This document shows, piece by piece, positions 1 through 5,761 of a DNA stretch of 12,302 nucleotides (its first letter is position 1; each line of letters starts with the position of its first letter). The position numbers and the translations under genes were made by a program. The notes under the pieces are model-generated. The model did no database searches and had not been told where the DNA came from. It worked only from the letters and a program-made list of their open reading frames with translations. The DNA lies in NCBI GenBank assembly GCA_964530215.1, contig CAZHAJ010000046.1:1-12302 (forward strand), in the 5' to 3' direction. Source of the DNA: JAAXTT01 sp964530215. Its GTDB lineage: Bacteria > Bacillota > Desulfotomaculia > Desulfotomaculales > Desulfocucumaceae.

Positions 1-24
1 CTGACTTCTGTATTCCCTGAAATT
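1..24. repeat. Left copy of an inverted intergenic repeat, cut by the window edge
   Basis: Bases 1-16 are the exact reverse complement of 7378-7393. After a one-base gap the match continues for 8 bases (CTGAAATT at 17-24 against AATTTCAG at 7369-7376). The CTGACTTCTGTATTC wording resembles short intergenic repeats I know from Desulfotomaculum-like genomes. That family link is memory-based and unverified. The repeat may extend left beyond the window. Confidence 0.6.
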
Positions 25-53
25 TTAATTTCTATACCAACCATTTGAGTGCT

Positions 54-206
54 TTAAATCTTATACTTACTTATAATGCCCTTAGTTTCCTGGAGTGATT
101 GCAATGACTTCCTTACATTTCGCAATGACTCTGCAAATGATACCAGGGACTTGCTGTAGCTTTCAAAAGCTTGGGTAAACTCCATGTTATTTCTAGGTTC
201 CATCAT
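54..206 (-). CDS. Small hypothetical protein, 50 aa, amphipathic helical
   Basis: I do not recognise this protein. The frame starts at ATG 206-204 (a second ATG follows directly), has an AAAGGAG ribosome site about 9 bases upstream, and ends at TAA 56-54. The product begins MMEPRNNMEF and ends in a basic tail KYKI. It has no signal peptide, cysteines or membrane segment. Its centre (about residues 10-40) is rich in S, L, E, K and R spaced as in one long amphipathic helix, for example SFAESLRNVRKSLQSLQE, so a coiled coil or small helical partner protein is possible. The gene has its own promoter candidate (268-296) and a palindrome in its leader (222-240). No terminator was seen after the stop. 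Ribosome site, clean frame and promoter make it likely to be real; its function is unknown. Confidence 0.6.
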   Translation of the reverse strand: MMEPRNNMEFTQAFESYSKSLVSFAESLRNVRKSLQSLQETKGIISKYKI

Positions 207-221
207 TTCAATCATCTCCTT

Positions 222-240
222 TTACTAAATACATTAGTAA
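222..240. promoter_or_regulatory. 19-bp palindrome in the leader of the 50-aa gene
   Basis: TTACTAA at 222-228 and TTAGTAA at 234-240 form a perfect 7-bp inverted repeat with a 5-base spacer. It lies between the promoter candidate and the ribosome site of the 50-aa gene, so a bound dimeric repressor (MarR-, HxlR- or TetR-like size) would block transcription. The RNA hairpin would be weak because it is AT-rich, so a DNA operator is the better reading. The binding protein cannot be named. Confidence 0.4.
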
Positions 241-267
241 TTTAATAGTTTTACTTTTATTAAGTTG

Positions 268-296
268 ATAATATATTTAATTTTCTGACAACACAA
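268..296 (-). promoter_or_regulatory. Sigma-A-type promoter candidate for the 50-aa gene
   Basis: Read on the minus strand, a -35 TTGTGT (296-291) is followed after 17 bases by a -10 TATTAT (273-268). This places the start of transcription near 261, some 55 bases before the ATG and upstream of the palindrome at 222-240. In AT-rich DNA such matches can occur by chance. Confidence 0.4.
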
Positions 297-461
297 TATA
301 TAAAACTTCAATTGTTATTTAAAAGGGCTAAATAGCTTAAAATGTAAAGTCAGCTGTTTTTTTGTTGCTAAAATATCACGTTAAACCATTCAAGTGTTTC
401 AGATGACCGTTTAATCACGAAAAAGCCAATTTTTATGCAACAGGCAGCAATACGGCAAAAA
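297..461. other. AT-rich intergenic stretch with no recognised feature
   Basis: Between the promoter of the 50-aa gene and the terminator of the 47-aa gene I see no coding frame with a ribosome site and no strong hairpin. A 39-codon plus-strand frame begins at 435 but lacks a ribosome site and runs through the terminator stem, so it was not called. Confidence 0.5.
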
Positions 462-495
462 CAAGAACCTCCCGCATACTTACGGGAGGTTCCTG
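462..495 (-). terminator. Rho-independent terminator of the 47-aa gene
   Basis: GAACCTCCCG (465-474) pairs perfectly with CGGGAGGTTC (483-492) around an 8-base loop. Three further pairs, including one G-U, extend the stem to 462-495. On the minus strand the stem is followed by the T-rich run TTGTTTTT; on the plus strand no T-run follows. It therefore terminates leftward transcription from the 47-aa gene, about 70 bases after that stop codon. Confidence 0.8.
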
Positions 496-561
496 CTGAA
501 AGGAGTATAACTATATGGGATTTGGTATGTGCCACGTTAATACCTTCACCATAGCAGATAT

Positions 562-705
562 TTAGAATCTATCCGGCATTACAGTGTCTATCCAATCATT
601 TAAGCGCTCGATAAGTCTTTTGTTGTTTTTCCCGCCTCGGTTCTCCTGTGCTATCTCCGGACGCACATTGTTGCCGGGCTTTCTCATTTCCAGATTCCTG
701 TCCAT
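562..705 (-). CDS. Small hypothetical protein, 47 aa, highly charged
   Basis: I do not recognise this protein. ATG 705-703 is preceded by a near-perfect ribosome site (AAGGAGGTGAT), and the frame ends at TAA 564-562. The product starts MDRNLEMRKPGNN and ends WIDTVMPDRF. It is rich in R, N, E and D, with no cysteine, signal peptide or membrane segment. The first half (PGNNVRPEIAQENRGGKNN) looks disordered and the second half (KRLIERLNDWIDTV) could form a short amphipathic helix. The gene is a self-contained unit: phased TGTTAA-type repeats and a -10 candidate upstream, then its own terminator. It lies directly downstream of, and parallel to, an orphan response regulator gene, which suggests that regulator controls it (inference). 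A ribosomally made peptide precursor is conceivable but no modification enzyme lies nearby. Confidence 0.7.
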   Translation of the reverse strand: MDRNLEMRKPGNNVRPEIAQENRGGKNNKRLIERLNDWIDTVMPDRF

Positions 706-733
706 CGATATCACCTCCTTGATTTCACCCTTA

Positions 734-786
734 TGTTAACATATAATGATTAAAATATGTTTTCCGTAATGTTAAAAGTATGTTAA
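734..786. promoter_or_regulatory. Phased TGTTAA direct-repeat array (PhoP/WalR-type box)
   Basis: Plus-strand TGTTAA occurs at 734, 770 and 781, TGTTTT at 758 and the degenerate TGATTA at 747. Start-to-start spacings are 13, 11, 12 and 11 bases. Read toward the 47-aa gene (minus strand) the core is TTAACA-N5-TTAACA followed by AAAACA. One helical turn between direct repeats is the hallmark of OmpR/PhoB-family binding: PhoP boxes resemble TTAACA, and WalR boxes resemble TGTWAH-N5-TGTWAH. The array overlaps and lies upstream of the promoter candidate of the 47-aa gene. The repeats are seen directly; the regulator is inferred. Confidence 0.55.
741..769 (-). promoter_or_regulatory. Activator-dependent promoter candidate for the 47-aa gene
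   Basis: On the minus strand a -10 candidate TTATAT (746-741) lies 17 bases after a poor -35 (TTACGG, 769-764). The weak -35 sits inside the TGTTAA/TTAACA array, as expected of promoters helped by a PhoB-type activator. Transcription would start near 734, leaving a leader of about 30 bases before the ATG. Confidence 0.3.
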
Positions 787-888
787 GCATCTTTCGTCCA
801 CTATAGAATCATAATGGCCTATATTTGTAAAGCATAGATAGCATGTCTTAAATTTAATAAAAACATATCAGCCACAATAGCAACTATA

Positions 889-1587
889 TTAATAATTTTG
901 GCTAGCCTCAAACTTATACCCAATCCCCCATACCGTTTTTATGTAGACCGGCTTGGATGAATTAATTTCAATTTTCTCCCTAAGCCTTCGGATATGAACC
1001 ATTACGGTATTTTCATCTCCGAAATAGGTACTCTCCCATACCGATTCCAGTATTTGCATTTTAGTGAAAACTTGATTGGGGCGGGAAGCCAACAGCCATA
1101 ATAAATCAAATTCCTTTGGTGTTAAGTCAACTTCTCTGCCTACTATTTTAACCAGTCGGTGATTTTTGTTAATTTCCAGTTCTCCCACCCTGATAATATC
1201 TTTTTCTTTAACCTCTTTGTTGTTGGTTCTTTTTAGTACAGCTTTAATCCTCAGCGCCAATTCGGTGGGACTGAAGGGCTTTGTTTGATAATCATCCACT
1301 CCCATCCTTAGTCCCGCCACCTTATCAATTTCATCTCCTCTGGAAGTCAGCATTATTACCGGTACATCTGCAATCGCTTTTAGTCTTTGAAAAGTTTCAA
1401 AACCGTCTATCCCTGGAGGCATCATTATATCCAGCAAAACCAGATCAGGCGGCTCACTTTCTATAACTTTCAATGCTTCCATCCCACTGTTAACAGACAT
1501 CAATTCAATGCCTTCATTTTTTAGTGTATGCTCCATAATTTTTATCATATTGGGATCATCGTCCACCATTAGAATCTTGGGAGCCAT
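889..1587 (-). CDS. OmpR/PhoB-family response regulator, orphan
   Basis: This is a two-component response regulator of 232 aa, a typical length for the family. Residues 3-120 form a CheY-like receiver with the acidic pair in VDDD (9-11), phospho-acceptor Asp53 in LLDIMMPP, the switch Thr81 (MLTSRGD) and Lys103 (TKPF). Residues about 130-228 form the winged-helix DNA-binding domain, with LTPKEFDLLWLLA, TVMVHIRRLREKI (recognition helix) and KTVWGIGYKF (wing). The start is ATG 1587 with AAGGAG about 8 bases upstream. One extra residue sits in the loop after Asp53 (MMPPGIDGFE where most relatives have MMPGMDGFE). No histidine kinase is adjacent, so its sensor lies elsewhere. It is divergent from the export operon and lies next to a phased repeat array, either of which may be its target. 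It cannot be assigned to PhoP, WalR, KdpE or ResD from sequence alone. Confidence 0.93.
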   Translation of the reverse strand: MAPKILMVDDDPNMIKIMEHTLKNEGIELMSVNSGMEALKVIESEPPDLVLLDIMMPPGIDGFETFQRLKAIADVPVIMLTSRGDEIDKVAGLRMGVDDYQTKPFSPTELALRIKAVLKRTNNKEVKEKDIIRVGELEINKNHRLVKIVGREVDLTPKEFDLLWLLASRPNQVFTKMQILESVWESTYFGDENTVMVHIRRLREKIEINSSKPVYIKTVWGIGYKFEASQNY

Positions 1588-1634
1588 ATTTTACATCTCC
1601 TTCTGTTGTTCAACATTATTCCACACATATACTA

Positions 1635-1656
1635 ATTATCTTCCTTGAAGAATAAT
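1635..1656. promoter_or_regulatory. Imperfect dyad in the divergent intergenic region
   Basis: ATTATCTTC (1635-1643) faces GAAGAATAAT (1647-1656) across 3 bases, a 9-bp dyad with one inserted base. It lies between the response regulator gene and the export operon and is a possible operator for the operon's TetR protein. The symmetry is imperfect and AT-rich, so this is a weak call. Confidence 0.2.
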
Positions 1657-1686
1657 CCTGCTTTATTTTTTATACATATTTTTATA

Positions 1687-1715
1687 TTGATTGATTGATA
1701 TTTTAATGCTAACAT
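1687..1715 (+). promoter_or_regulatory. Promoter candidate for the export operon
   Basis: TTGATT (1687-1692) is followed after 17 bases by TAACAT (1710-1715), giving a transcription start near 1722 and a leader of about 50 bases before the first gene. It lies within a short GATT tandem. It is the best plus-strand match between the divergent genes, but not a strong one. Confidence 0.3.
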
Positions 1716-1762
1716 AGAACCAGTATACGTAATAGGTTTATTTAGTTTACCTGAGCCATTCC

Positions 1763-1769
1763 GGAGGTG
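1763..1769 (+). promoter_or_regulatory. Ribosome site that overlaps the only canonical start codon of the HlyD-type gene
   Basis: GGAGGTG at 1763-1769 is a full match to the anti-Shine-Dalgarno sequence. The only GTG/ATG/TTG start in frame before the membrane helix is GTG 1767-1769, which is part of this site and so unusable with it. At normal spacing downstream lie ATT 1773 (5 bases) and ATA 1776 (8 bases). An in-frame TGA at 1752-1754 rules out an upstream start other than ATT 1758. Confidence 0.6.
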
Positions 1770-2759
1770 GTCATTATAAAAAAGAAAATTGCAGTTTTAA
1801 CATTATTATTATTGGTGATTTCCCTTTCATTATGGAGCTATAATAAATATTTCAAGGCAAAACCCCAAGTACTGGAGCTGTCTGGCACCATTGAAGCAAC
1901 AGAAATTAATCTAAGCTCAAAACTGCCCGGCATTTTAGAGTTTGTAGCGGTAAACTCGGGTGAGCAGGTAAAAAACGGTCAACTGATAGCGGGTATTACC
2001 AGAAATGACCTTTCCATCCAAAGGGAGAGCAGCGCACTGTCAGTGCAAAAAGCCCAGGCAATCTTAAATGACTTAGCCTCCGGGGCAAGACAGGAAGAGA
2101 TTAAAGAAGCTCAAGTATTGGTTACAAACGCTCAAATATCCCTTGATGATGCCACCGCGGATTATAATCGCATAGATGCCCTATACCAATCCGGAGCGAT
2201 TTCCCAAAAAGAGCTTGAAAAAGCCACAACCAACTTGGAAAAATCAAAAAATCAATTGGAAGCAGCCACAGCAAAATTAAACCTTTTGCTGTCCGGAGCC
2301 CGTCCGGAACAGCTGAATGCCGCAAAAATTGAAGTGGAAAAAAGCCGGGCCAATTTGTCGGCCAGCAAGGTTGCTTTAGATGATGCAAAGATAATATCTT
2401 CCATTAACGGTACTGTCATCTCCCGCAACTATGAACCCGGAGAATATATAGGTATCGGTTCACCGGTGGTAACCGTTGCCGATCTTGAAAATCTTTGGAT
2501 TAAGGTATTCATCTCCACCGACGACTTGCCTAAAATCAAACTGGGACAACCAGTCACCTTCTCGGTAAGCGGAGTTTCTGAAGAATTTCCCGGAACAATT
2601 CGAGAAATAGCCACCAAAGGCGAATTTACCCCTAAAACCATTCAAACCAAACAGGAGCGAACCAATATTGTATTTGCAGTTAAAATAGAAATTGACAATT
2701 CCAAAGGCATGTTCAAGCCGGGAATGCCGGCAGACGTGGTTATTGTACCCCTGCCCTGA
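1767..2759 (+). CDS. HlyD/YbhG-type membrane-fusion (adaptor) protein of an ABC exporter
   Basis: This is the periplasmic-adaptor-like subunit of an ABC-2 export system, about 328-330 aa, similar to E. coli YbhG/YhiI. Residues 5-26 are a single N-terminal membrane anchor after KKK. Residues 38-78 form the first half of a lipoyl/barrel-sandwich domain (GTIEATEINLSSKLPG). Residues about 80-205 are a long coiled-coil hairpin containing the paired motifs SGARQEEI and SGARPEQL typical of this family. The second lipoyl half (GTVISRNYEPGEYI) and a beta-barrel (LWIKVFISTDDLPKIKLGQPV) follow. In a Gram-positive cell it probably contacts the permease and wall rather than an outer-membrane channel. It is first in an operon with two ATPases, a permease and a TetR regulator. 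The start is uncertain: the GTG given here lies inside the ribosome site, so ATT 1773 or ATA 1776 is more plausible. The substrate is unknown. Confidence 0.92.
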   Translation: MVIIKKKIAVLTLLLLVISLSLWSYNKYFKAKPQVLELSGTIEATEINLSSKLPGILEFVAVNSGEQVKNGQLIAGITRNDLSIQRESSALSVQKAQAILNDLASGARQEEIKEAQVLVTNAQISLDDATADYNRIDALYQSGAISQKELEKATTNLEKSKNQLEAATAKLNLLLSGARPEQLNAAKIEVEKSRANLSASKVALDDAKIISSINGTVISRNYEPGEYIGIGSPVVTVADLENLWIKVFISTDDLPKIKLGQPVTFSVSGVSEEFPGTIREIATKGEFTPKTIQTKQERTNIVFAVKIEIDNSKGMFKPGMPADVVIVPLP

Positions 2760-2787
2760 TTTCTGTATATTAAAAAAGGTGGTAGAT

Positions 2788-3672
2788 ATGATTAAAACCA
2801 TATCAATCGGCAAAAAGTTCGGGTCTGTGTATGCGGTACACAATGTACATTTGGAAGCAAAAAAAGGAGAGATCCACGGTTTAGTGGGACCGGATGGTGC
2901 CGGGAAAACTACGCTTATGCGTATGATTTGTGGGATACTAAACCCCACAGAAGGGGAAGCCCAACTCACCCAAACCAGCCTTGGATACATGCCCCAGCGA
3001 TTTAGTTTGTACGGCGATCTAACAGTAATTGAAAATATATATTTCTTTGGCGGGATGTATGGAATGGATAAAAAAACATTAATCTCTGAAGCCGAGGAAA
3101 TGCTGAAAATGACCGGTTTAGATGACTTCAAACTCAGGTTTGCAGATAACTTATCTGGGGGCATGAAACAAAAACTTGCCCTTACCTGTGCGCTTATCTC
3201 AAAGCCAAGTCTGCTTGTTTTAGATGAACCGACTTTTGGGGTTGATCCGGAATACCGAAAGGAATTTTGGAAAATACTCTATCAGTTAAATAGTGAAGGA
3301 TTGACAATCCTAGTTTCTACTCCCTATATGGATGAAGCTGAACTTTGCCACCGGGTATCATTTATGGACAACGGAAAAATCATCTCCTGTGACTCCCCCG
3401 GCAATTTCAAAAAGAACTTTAAATATGAGGTTCTGGAGCTTTATCTTGCCCATAAAGATCTACTGCCCGAACTTGAGGAAATTTTTGATGCCGAAATTTA
3501 TGGAGACAAATACAGACTGCTTGTACCTAAAGCTCCGGATATTAATGAGAGAATCCATCAGAAACTGCATGAACACGGCATTAGGGACATCCACATAAAA
3601 ACTGCCAAACCAAACATGGAAGATGTTTATATAAGTCTGGCAGAAGGAGGACACTCCCATTGGAACACATAA
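2788..3672 (+). CDS. ABC exporter ATPase, first subunit (YbhF N-half-like)
   Basis: This 294-aa cytoplasmic ATPase powers the neighbouring exporter. Walker A is GPDGAGKTT (34-42), Q-loop Gln70 is in YMPQRF, the signature LSGGMKQ (122-128) is canonical, and Walker B is LLVLDEP (142-148) with the catalytic Glu kept. The switch histidine is missing: STPYMDEAE has Pro179 where most ABC ATPases have His. The GPDGAGKTT form and the altered H-loop match the first nucleotide-binding domain of the tandem protein YbhF/RbbA, here a separate gene. ATG 2788 was chosen because AAAGGTGG lies just upstream; the frame stays open further upstream but overlaps the end of the HlyD-type gene. Its last 13 bases overlap the second ATPase gene, so the two are translationally coupled and probably made 1:1. 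Confidence 0.93.
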   Translation: MIKTISIGKKFGSVYAVHNVHLEAKKGEIHGLVGPDGAGKTTLMRMICGILNPTEGEAQLTQTSLGYMPQRFSLYGDLTVIENIYFFGGMYGMDKKTLISEAEEMLKMTGLDDFKLRFADNLSGGMKQKLALTCALISKPSLLVLDEPTFGVDPEYRKEFWKILYQLNSEGLTILVSTPYMDEAELCHRVSFMDNGKIISCDSPGNFKKNFKYEVLELYLAHKDLLPELEEIFDAEIYGDKYRLLVPKAPDINERIHQKLHEHGIRDIHIKTAKPNMEDVYISLAEGGHSHWNT

Positions 3673-4577
3673 TTAAAACCCATGCGTTAACCAGAAAATT
3701 CGGTTCTTTTACAGCTGTTAACAATATCAACCTTTTTATACCACCGGGAAGGATTTTCGGTTTCCTGGGACCCAATGGTTCGGGCAAATCAACTACCATC
3801 AGAATGTTATGCGGCATCCTTGAACCCACCTCAGGGTCCGCCTCTGTATTGGGCTATGACCTATCAACCGAAGGAGAAAAGATTAAGAAAAAAATCGGCT
3901 ATATGTCTCAAAAGTTTAGCTTATATGACGACTTGACAGTGTATGAAAATTTGGAATTCTTTGCAGGCCTATATGACATCTCCCGCAAAAAAAAGCGTGA
4001 TAAGATTGAACAAATGATAGTCATGGCAGGACTTGTCAGCAATGAAAACATGCTGGCAGGCAAACTCAGTGTGGGATGGAGACAAAGATTGGCCTTGGGA
4101 TGTGCAATTATCTCCGAACCAATGATACTGTTTCTGGACGAACCCACCAGTGGAGTCAGTCCCACCGGGAGACGCGAGTTTTTTAAAGCCATCAAGGAGC
4201 TAATCTCTAATGGCACCACGGTAATGCTCACCACACACTTTATGGATGAGGCTGAAAGATGCAACGATATTGCCTTTATATCCCAAGGAAATCTGATAGC
4301 CTGCGACACTCCGGATAATCTAAAGAAAAACTTCATAAAGGGCTATATGGTGAAAATGGAAATCCCCGATGGGATGGCAAAAATATCGGAAATTCAGGGA
4401 TTGCCCTATGTTTCTGAAGCATCAATACATGGGGCTTATGCCCATATATTAATAAAAGACAAGCTCAGCGTCTCTGAATTGGAAAGGCATACCGGTGTAA
4501 AGGCTGAAATTATTTCCCCTTCTTTAGAGGATGTATTTCTTTCACTGGCCAAAAAGCATCAGACTTCGGCAGTTTAA
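3660..4577 (+). CDS. ABC exporter ATPase, second subunit (YbhF C-half-like)
   Basis: This 305-aa ATPase is the partner of the previous subunit. Walker A is GPNGSGKST (37-45), Q-loop Gln84 is in YMSQKF, Walker B is LFLDEP with Glu, and the H-loop His193 is present (TTHFMDEAE). The signature is degenerate: LSVGWRQ (136-142) where LSGGQ/LSGGMKQ is usual. The D-loop also differs (SGVSP, Ser167 for Asp). LPLGWRQ-like signatures are typical of the second nucleotide-binding domain of YbhF/RbbA. The start is TTG 3660, inside the end of the first ATPase gene, with AGAAGGAGG ending 9 bases upstream; no ATG fits. The C-terminal 80 residues (KAEIISPSLEDVFLSLA) follow the ABC-2 pattern. The intact His paired with the partner's intact signature predicts one working ATP site in the heterodimer. 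Confidence 0.93.
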   Translation: MEHIIKTHALTRKFGSFTAVNNINLFIPPGRIFGFLGPNGSGKSTTIRMLCGILEPTSGSASVLGYDLSTEGEKIKKKIGYMSQKFSLYDDLTVYENLEFFAGLYDISRKKKRDKIEQMIVMAGLVSNENMLAGKLSVGWRQRLALGCAIISEPMILFLDEPTSGVSPTGRREFFKAIKELISNGTTVMLTTHFMDEAERCNDIAFISQGNLIACDTPDNLKKNFIKGYMVKMEIPDGMAKISEIQGLPYVSEASIHGAYAHILIKDKLSVSELERHTGVKAEIISPSLEDVFLSLAKKHQTSAV

Positions 4578-4625
4578 AATCTAATACCTTGCTTATTTTT
4601 CATGAAAGGCTAAGGAGAATGTTAT

Positions 4626-5741
4626 ATGAATAGACTGATGGCAATACTAAAAAAGGAATTTCTTCAGATATTTAGGGACCGGCTCACCATTGGTATGGTT
4701 TTTGCTTTGCCACTGGTACAGCTGCTGCTATTTGGCTATGCAATTCAAACTGATGTTAAGCACATACCCACTGCGGTTTTTGATCAATCACTTTCCAGTG
4801 AAAGCAGGGATCTATTAGATTCATTCAGGGCATCGGGATATTTTGAAATTACCCACACTGCAGGAAGCTATCAAGAGGTCACCAACATGATAGATAGCGG
4901 CCAGGTTAAAGTTGGGATAATTTTCCCGCCGGATTTTTCTGTAAGCCTGAAAAGGGGTGAACCTGCCGGTGTGCAAGTTCTGGTGGACGCCAGTGACAGC
5001 ATGGTATCAAACTCTGCCATAGCAACTGCCAACTCCATCGGACTGCTGAAATCCCAAAAAGTATTGGCCCAAAAAGCCAACATAAATCTTACTGAGCCTC
5101 CCTATGACATTAGAGTAAGGGCTTGGTATAACCCAGATGGGATTACTGCCTATTACATGGTACCGGCTATATTGGGAATTATTGTCACCATGACAATGGT
5201 AATGATGACCTCCATAGCTATTGTACGGGAAAAAGAAAGGGGTACACTGGAGCAATTGATGGTTACCCCCATCAGATCTTTTGAATTAATGATGGGCAAA
5301 ATAATACCCAATATAATACTGGGCTATATTCAGATTACCGTTGCCCTGCTGGTTGCAAGTTTAGTTTTCAGTGTTCCCATCCGGGGAAGCTTATTCCAGC
5401 TTTATGTTTTAACCCTTTTCTTTATAACCGCCTCTTTGGGACTGGGGCTTTTGATTTCAAACCTGGCAAAAAATCAAATGCAGGCTTTTCAGATGTCATT
5501 TTTTATATTACTGCCCAGCATATTGCTATCGGGATTCCTTTTTCCCAGGGAAGCAATGCCTGCTTTTATAAATTACCTCAGCAATGTCATACCTTTAACA
5601 TATTATTTGATTATTATAAGGGGCATCGTCTTAAAGGGGATAGGCTTTGGTTATCTTATACCCCAAATACTATCTCTGTTGATTTTTTCGATAATACTTT
5701 TATCTGTCAGTATTTTTAAGTTTAAAAAGAAAATTACTTAG
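4626..5741 (+). CDS. ABC-2 type permease (YhhJ/YbhR-like)
   Basis: This 371-aa inner-membrane subunit is the transport channel of the operon's exporter. The N-terminus (KKEFLQIFRDRLTIGMVFALPL) is the usual cytoplasmic helix leading to TM1 (about 22-40). A large extracytoplasmic domain spans about 45-172, then five more membrane segments lie near 176-199, 225-249, 257-280, 288-306 and 344-364. Between TM2 and TM3 lies the coupling segment REKERGTLEQLMVTPI that contacts the ATPases. The length and six-helix layout fit ABC-2 permeases such as YhhJ, YbhS and YbhR. The start is ATG 4626 with AAGGAG 8 bases upstream. Only one permease gene is present, whereas E. coli YbhFSR has two, so it presumably forms a homodimer. 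Substrates of this family include drugs and cations; none can be assigned here. Confidence 0.92.
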   Translation: MNRLMAILKKEFLQIFRDRLTIGMVFALPLVQLLLFGYAIQTDVKHIPTAVFDQSLSSESRDLLDSFRASGYFEITHTAGSYQEVTNMIDSGQVKVGIIFPPDFSVSLKRGEPAGVQVLVDASDSMVSNSAIATANSIGLLKSQKVLAQKANINLTEPPYDIRVRAWYNPDGITAYYMVPAILGIIVTMTMVMMTSIAIVREKERGTLEQLMVTPIRSFELMMGKIIPNIILGYIQITVALLVASLVFSVPIRGSLFQLYVLTLFFITASLGLGLLISNLAKNQMQAFQMSFFILLPSILLSGFLFPREAMPAFINYLSNVIPLTYYLIIIRGIVLKGIGFGYLIPQILSLLIFSIILLSVSIFKFKKKIT

Positions 5742-5761
5742 TGCTGCTGGGGGGTGTTAAA

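Noticed and set aside
435..554. 39-codon plus-strand frame
   Set aside because: No ribosome site, and it runs through the terminator stem of the opposite gene.
515..565. 16-codon plus-strand frame (MGFGMCHVN...) with an AAAGGAG 9 bases upstream, just after the 462-495 hairpin
   Set aside because: It is very short, overlaps the end of the better supported 47-aa gene on the other strand, and no plus-strand promoter was found. The hairpin before it has its T-run on the minus strand, so it belongs to the opposite gene.
1688..1700. Short GATT tandem, considered as a phase-variable repeat
   Set aside because: Only three units, and not in a coding frame; too short for slipped-strand switching to be argued.
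1734..1752. AGGT-N11-ACCT inverted repeat upstream of the exporter operon, considered as the TetR operator
   Set aside because: Only the four outer bases of each arm are symmetrical and the interior shows no dyad, so it is not better than chance.
2460..3164. Minus-strand open frame of 234 codons across the HlyD-type/ATPase junction
   Set aside because: It is antisense to two clearly coding genes and to the ribosome site between them. The composition is not protein-like and no ribosome site supports it.
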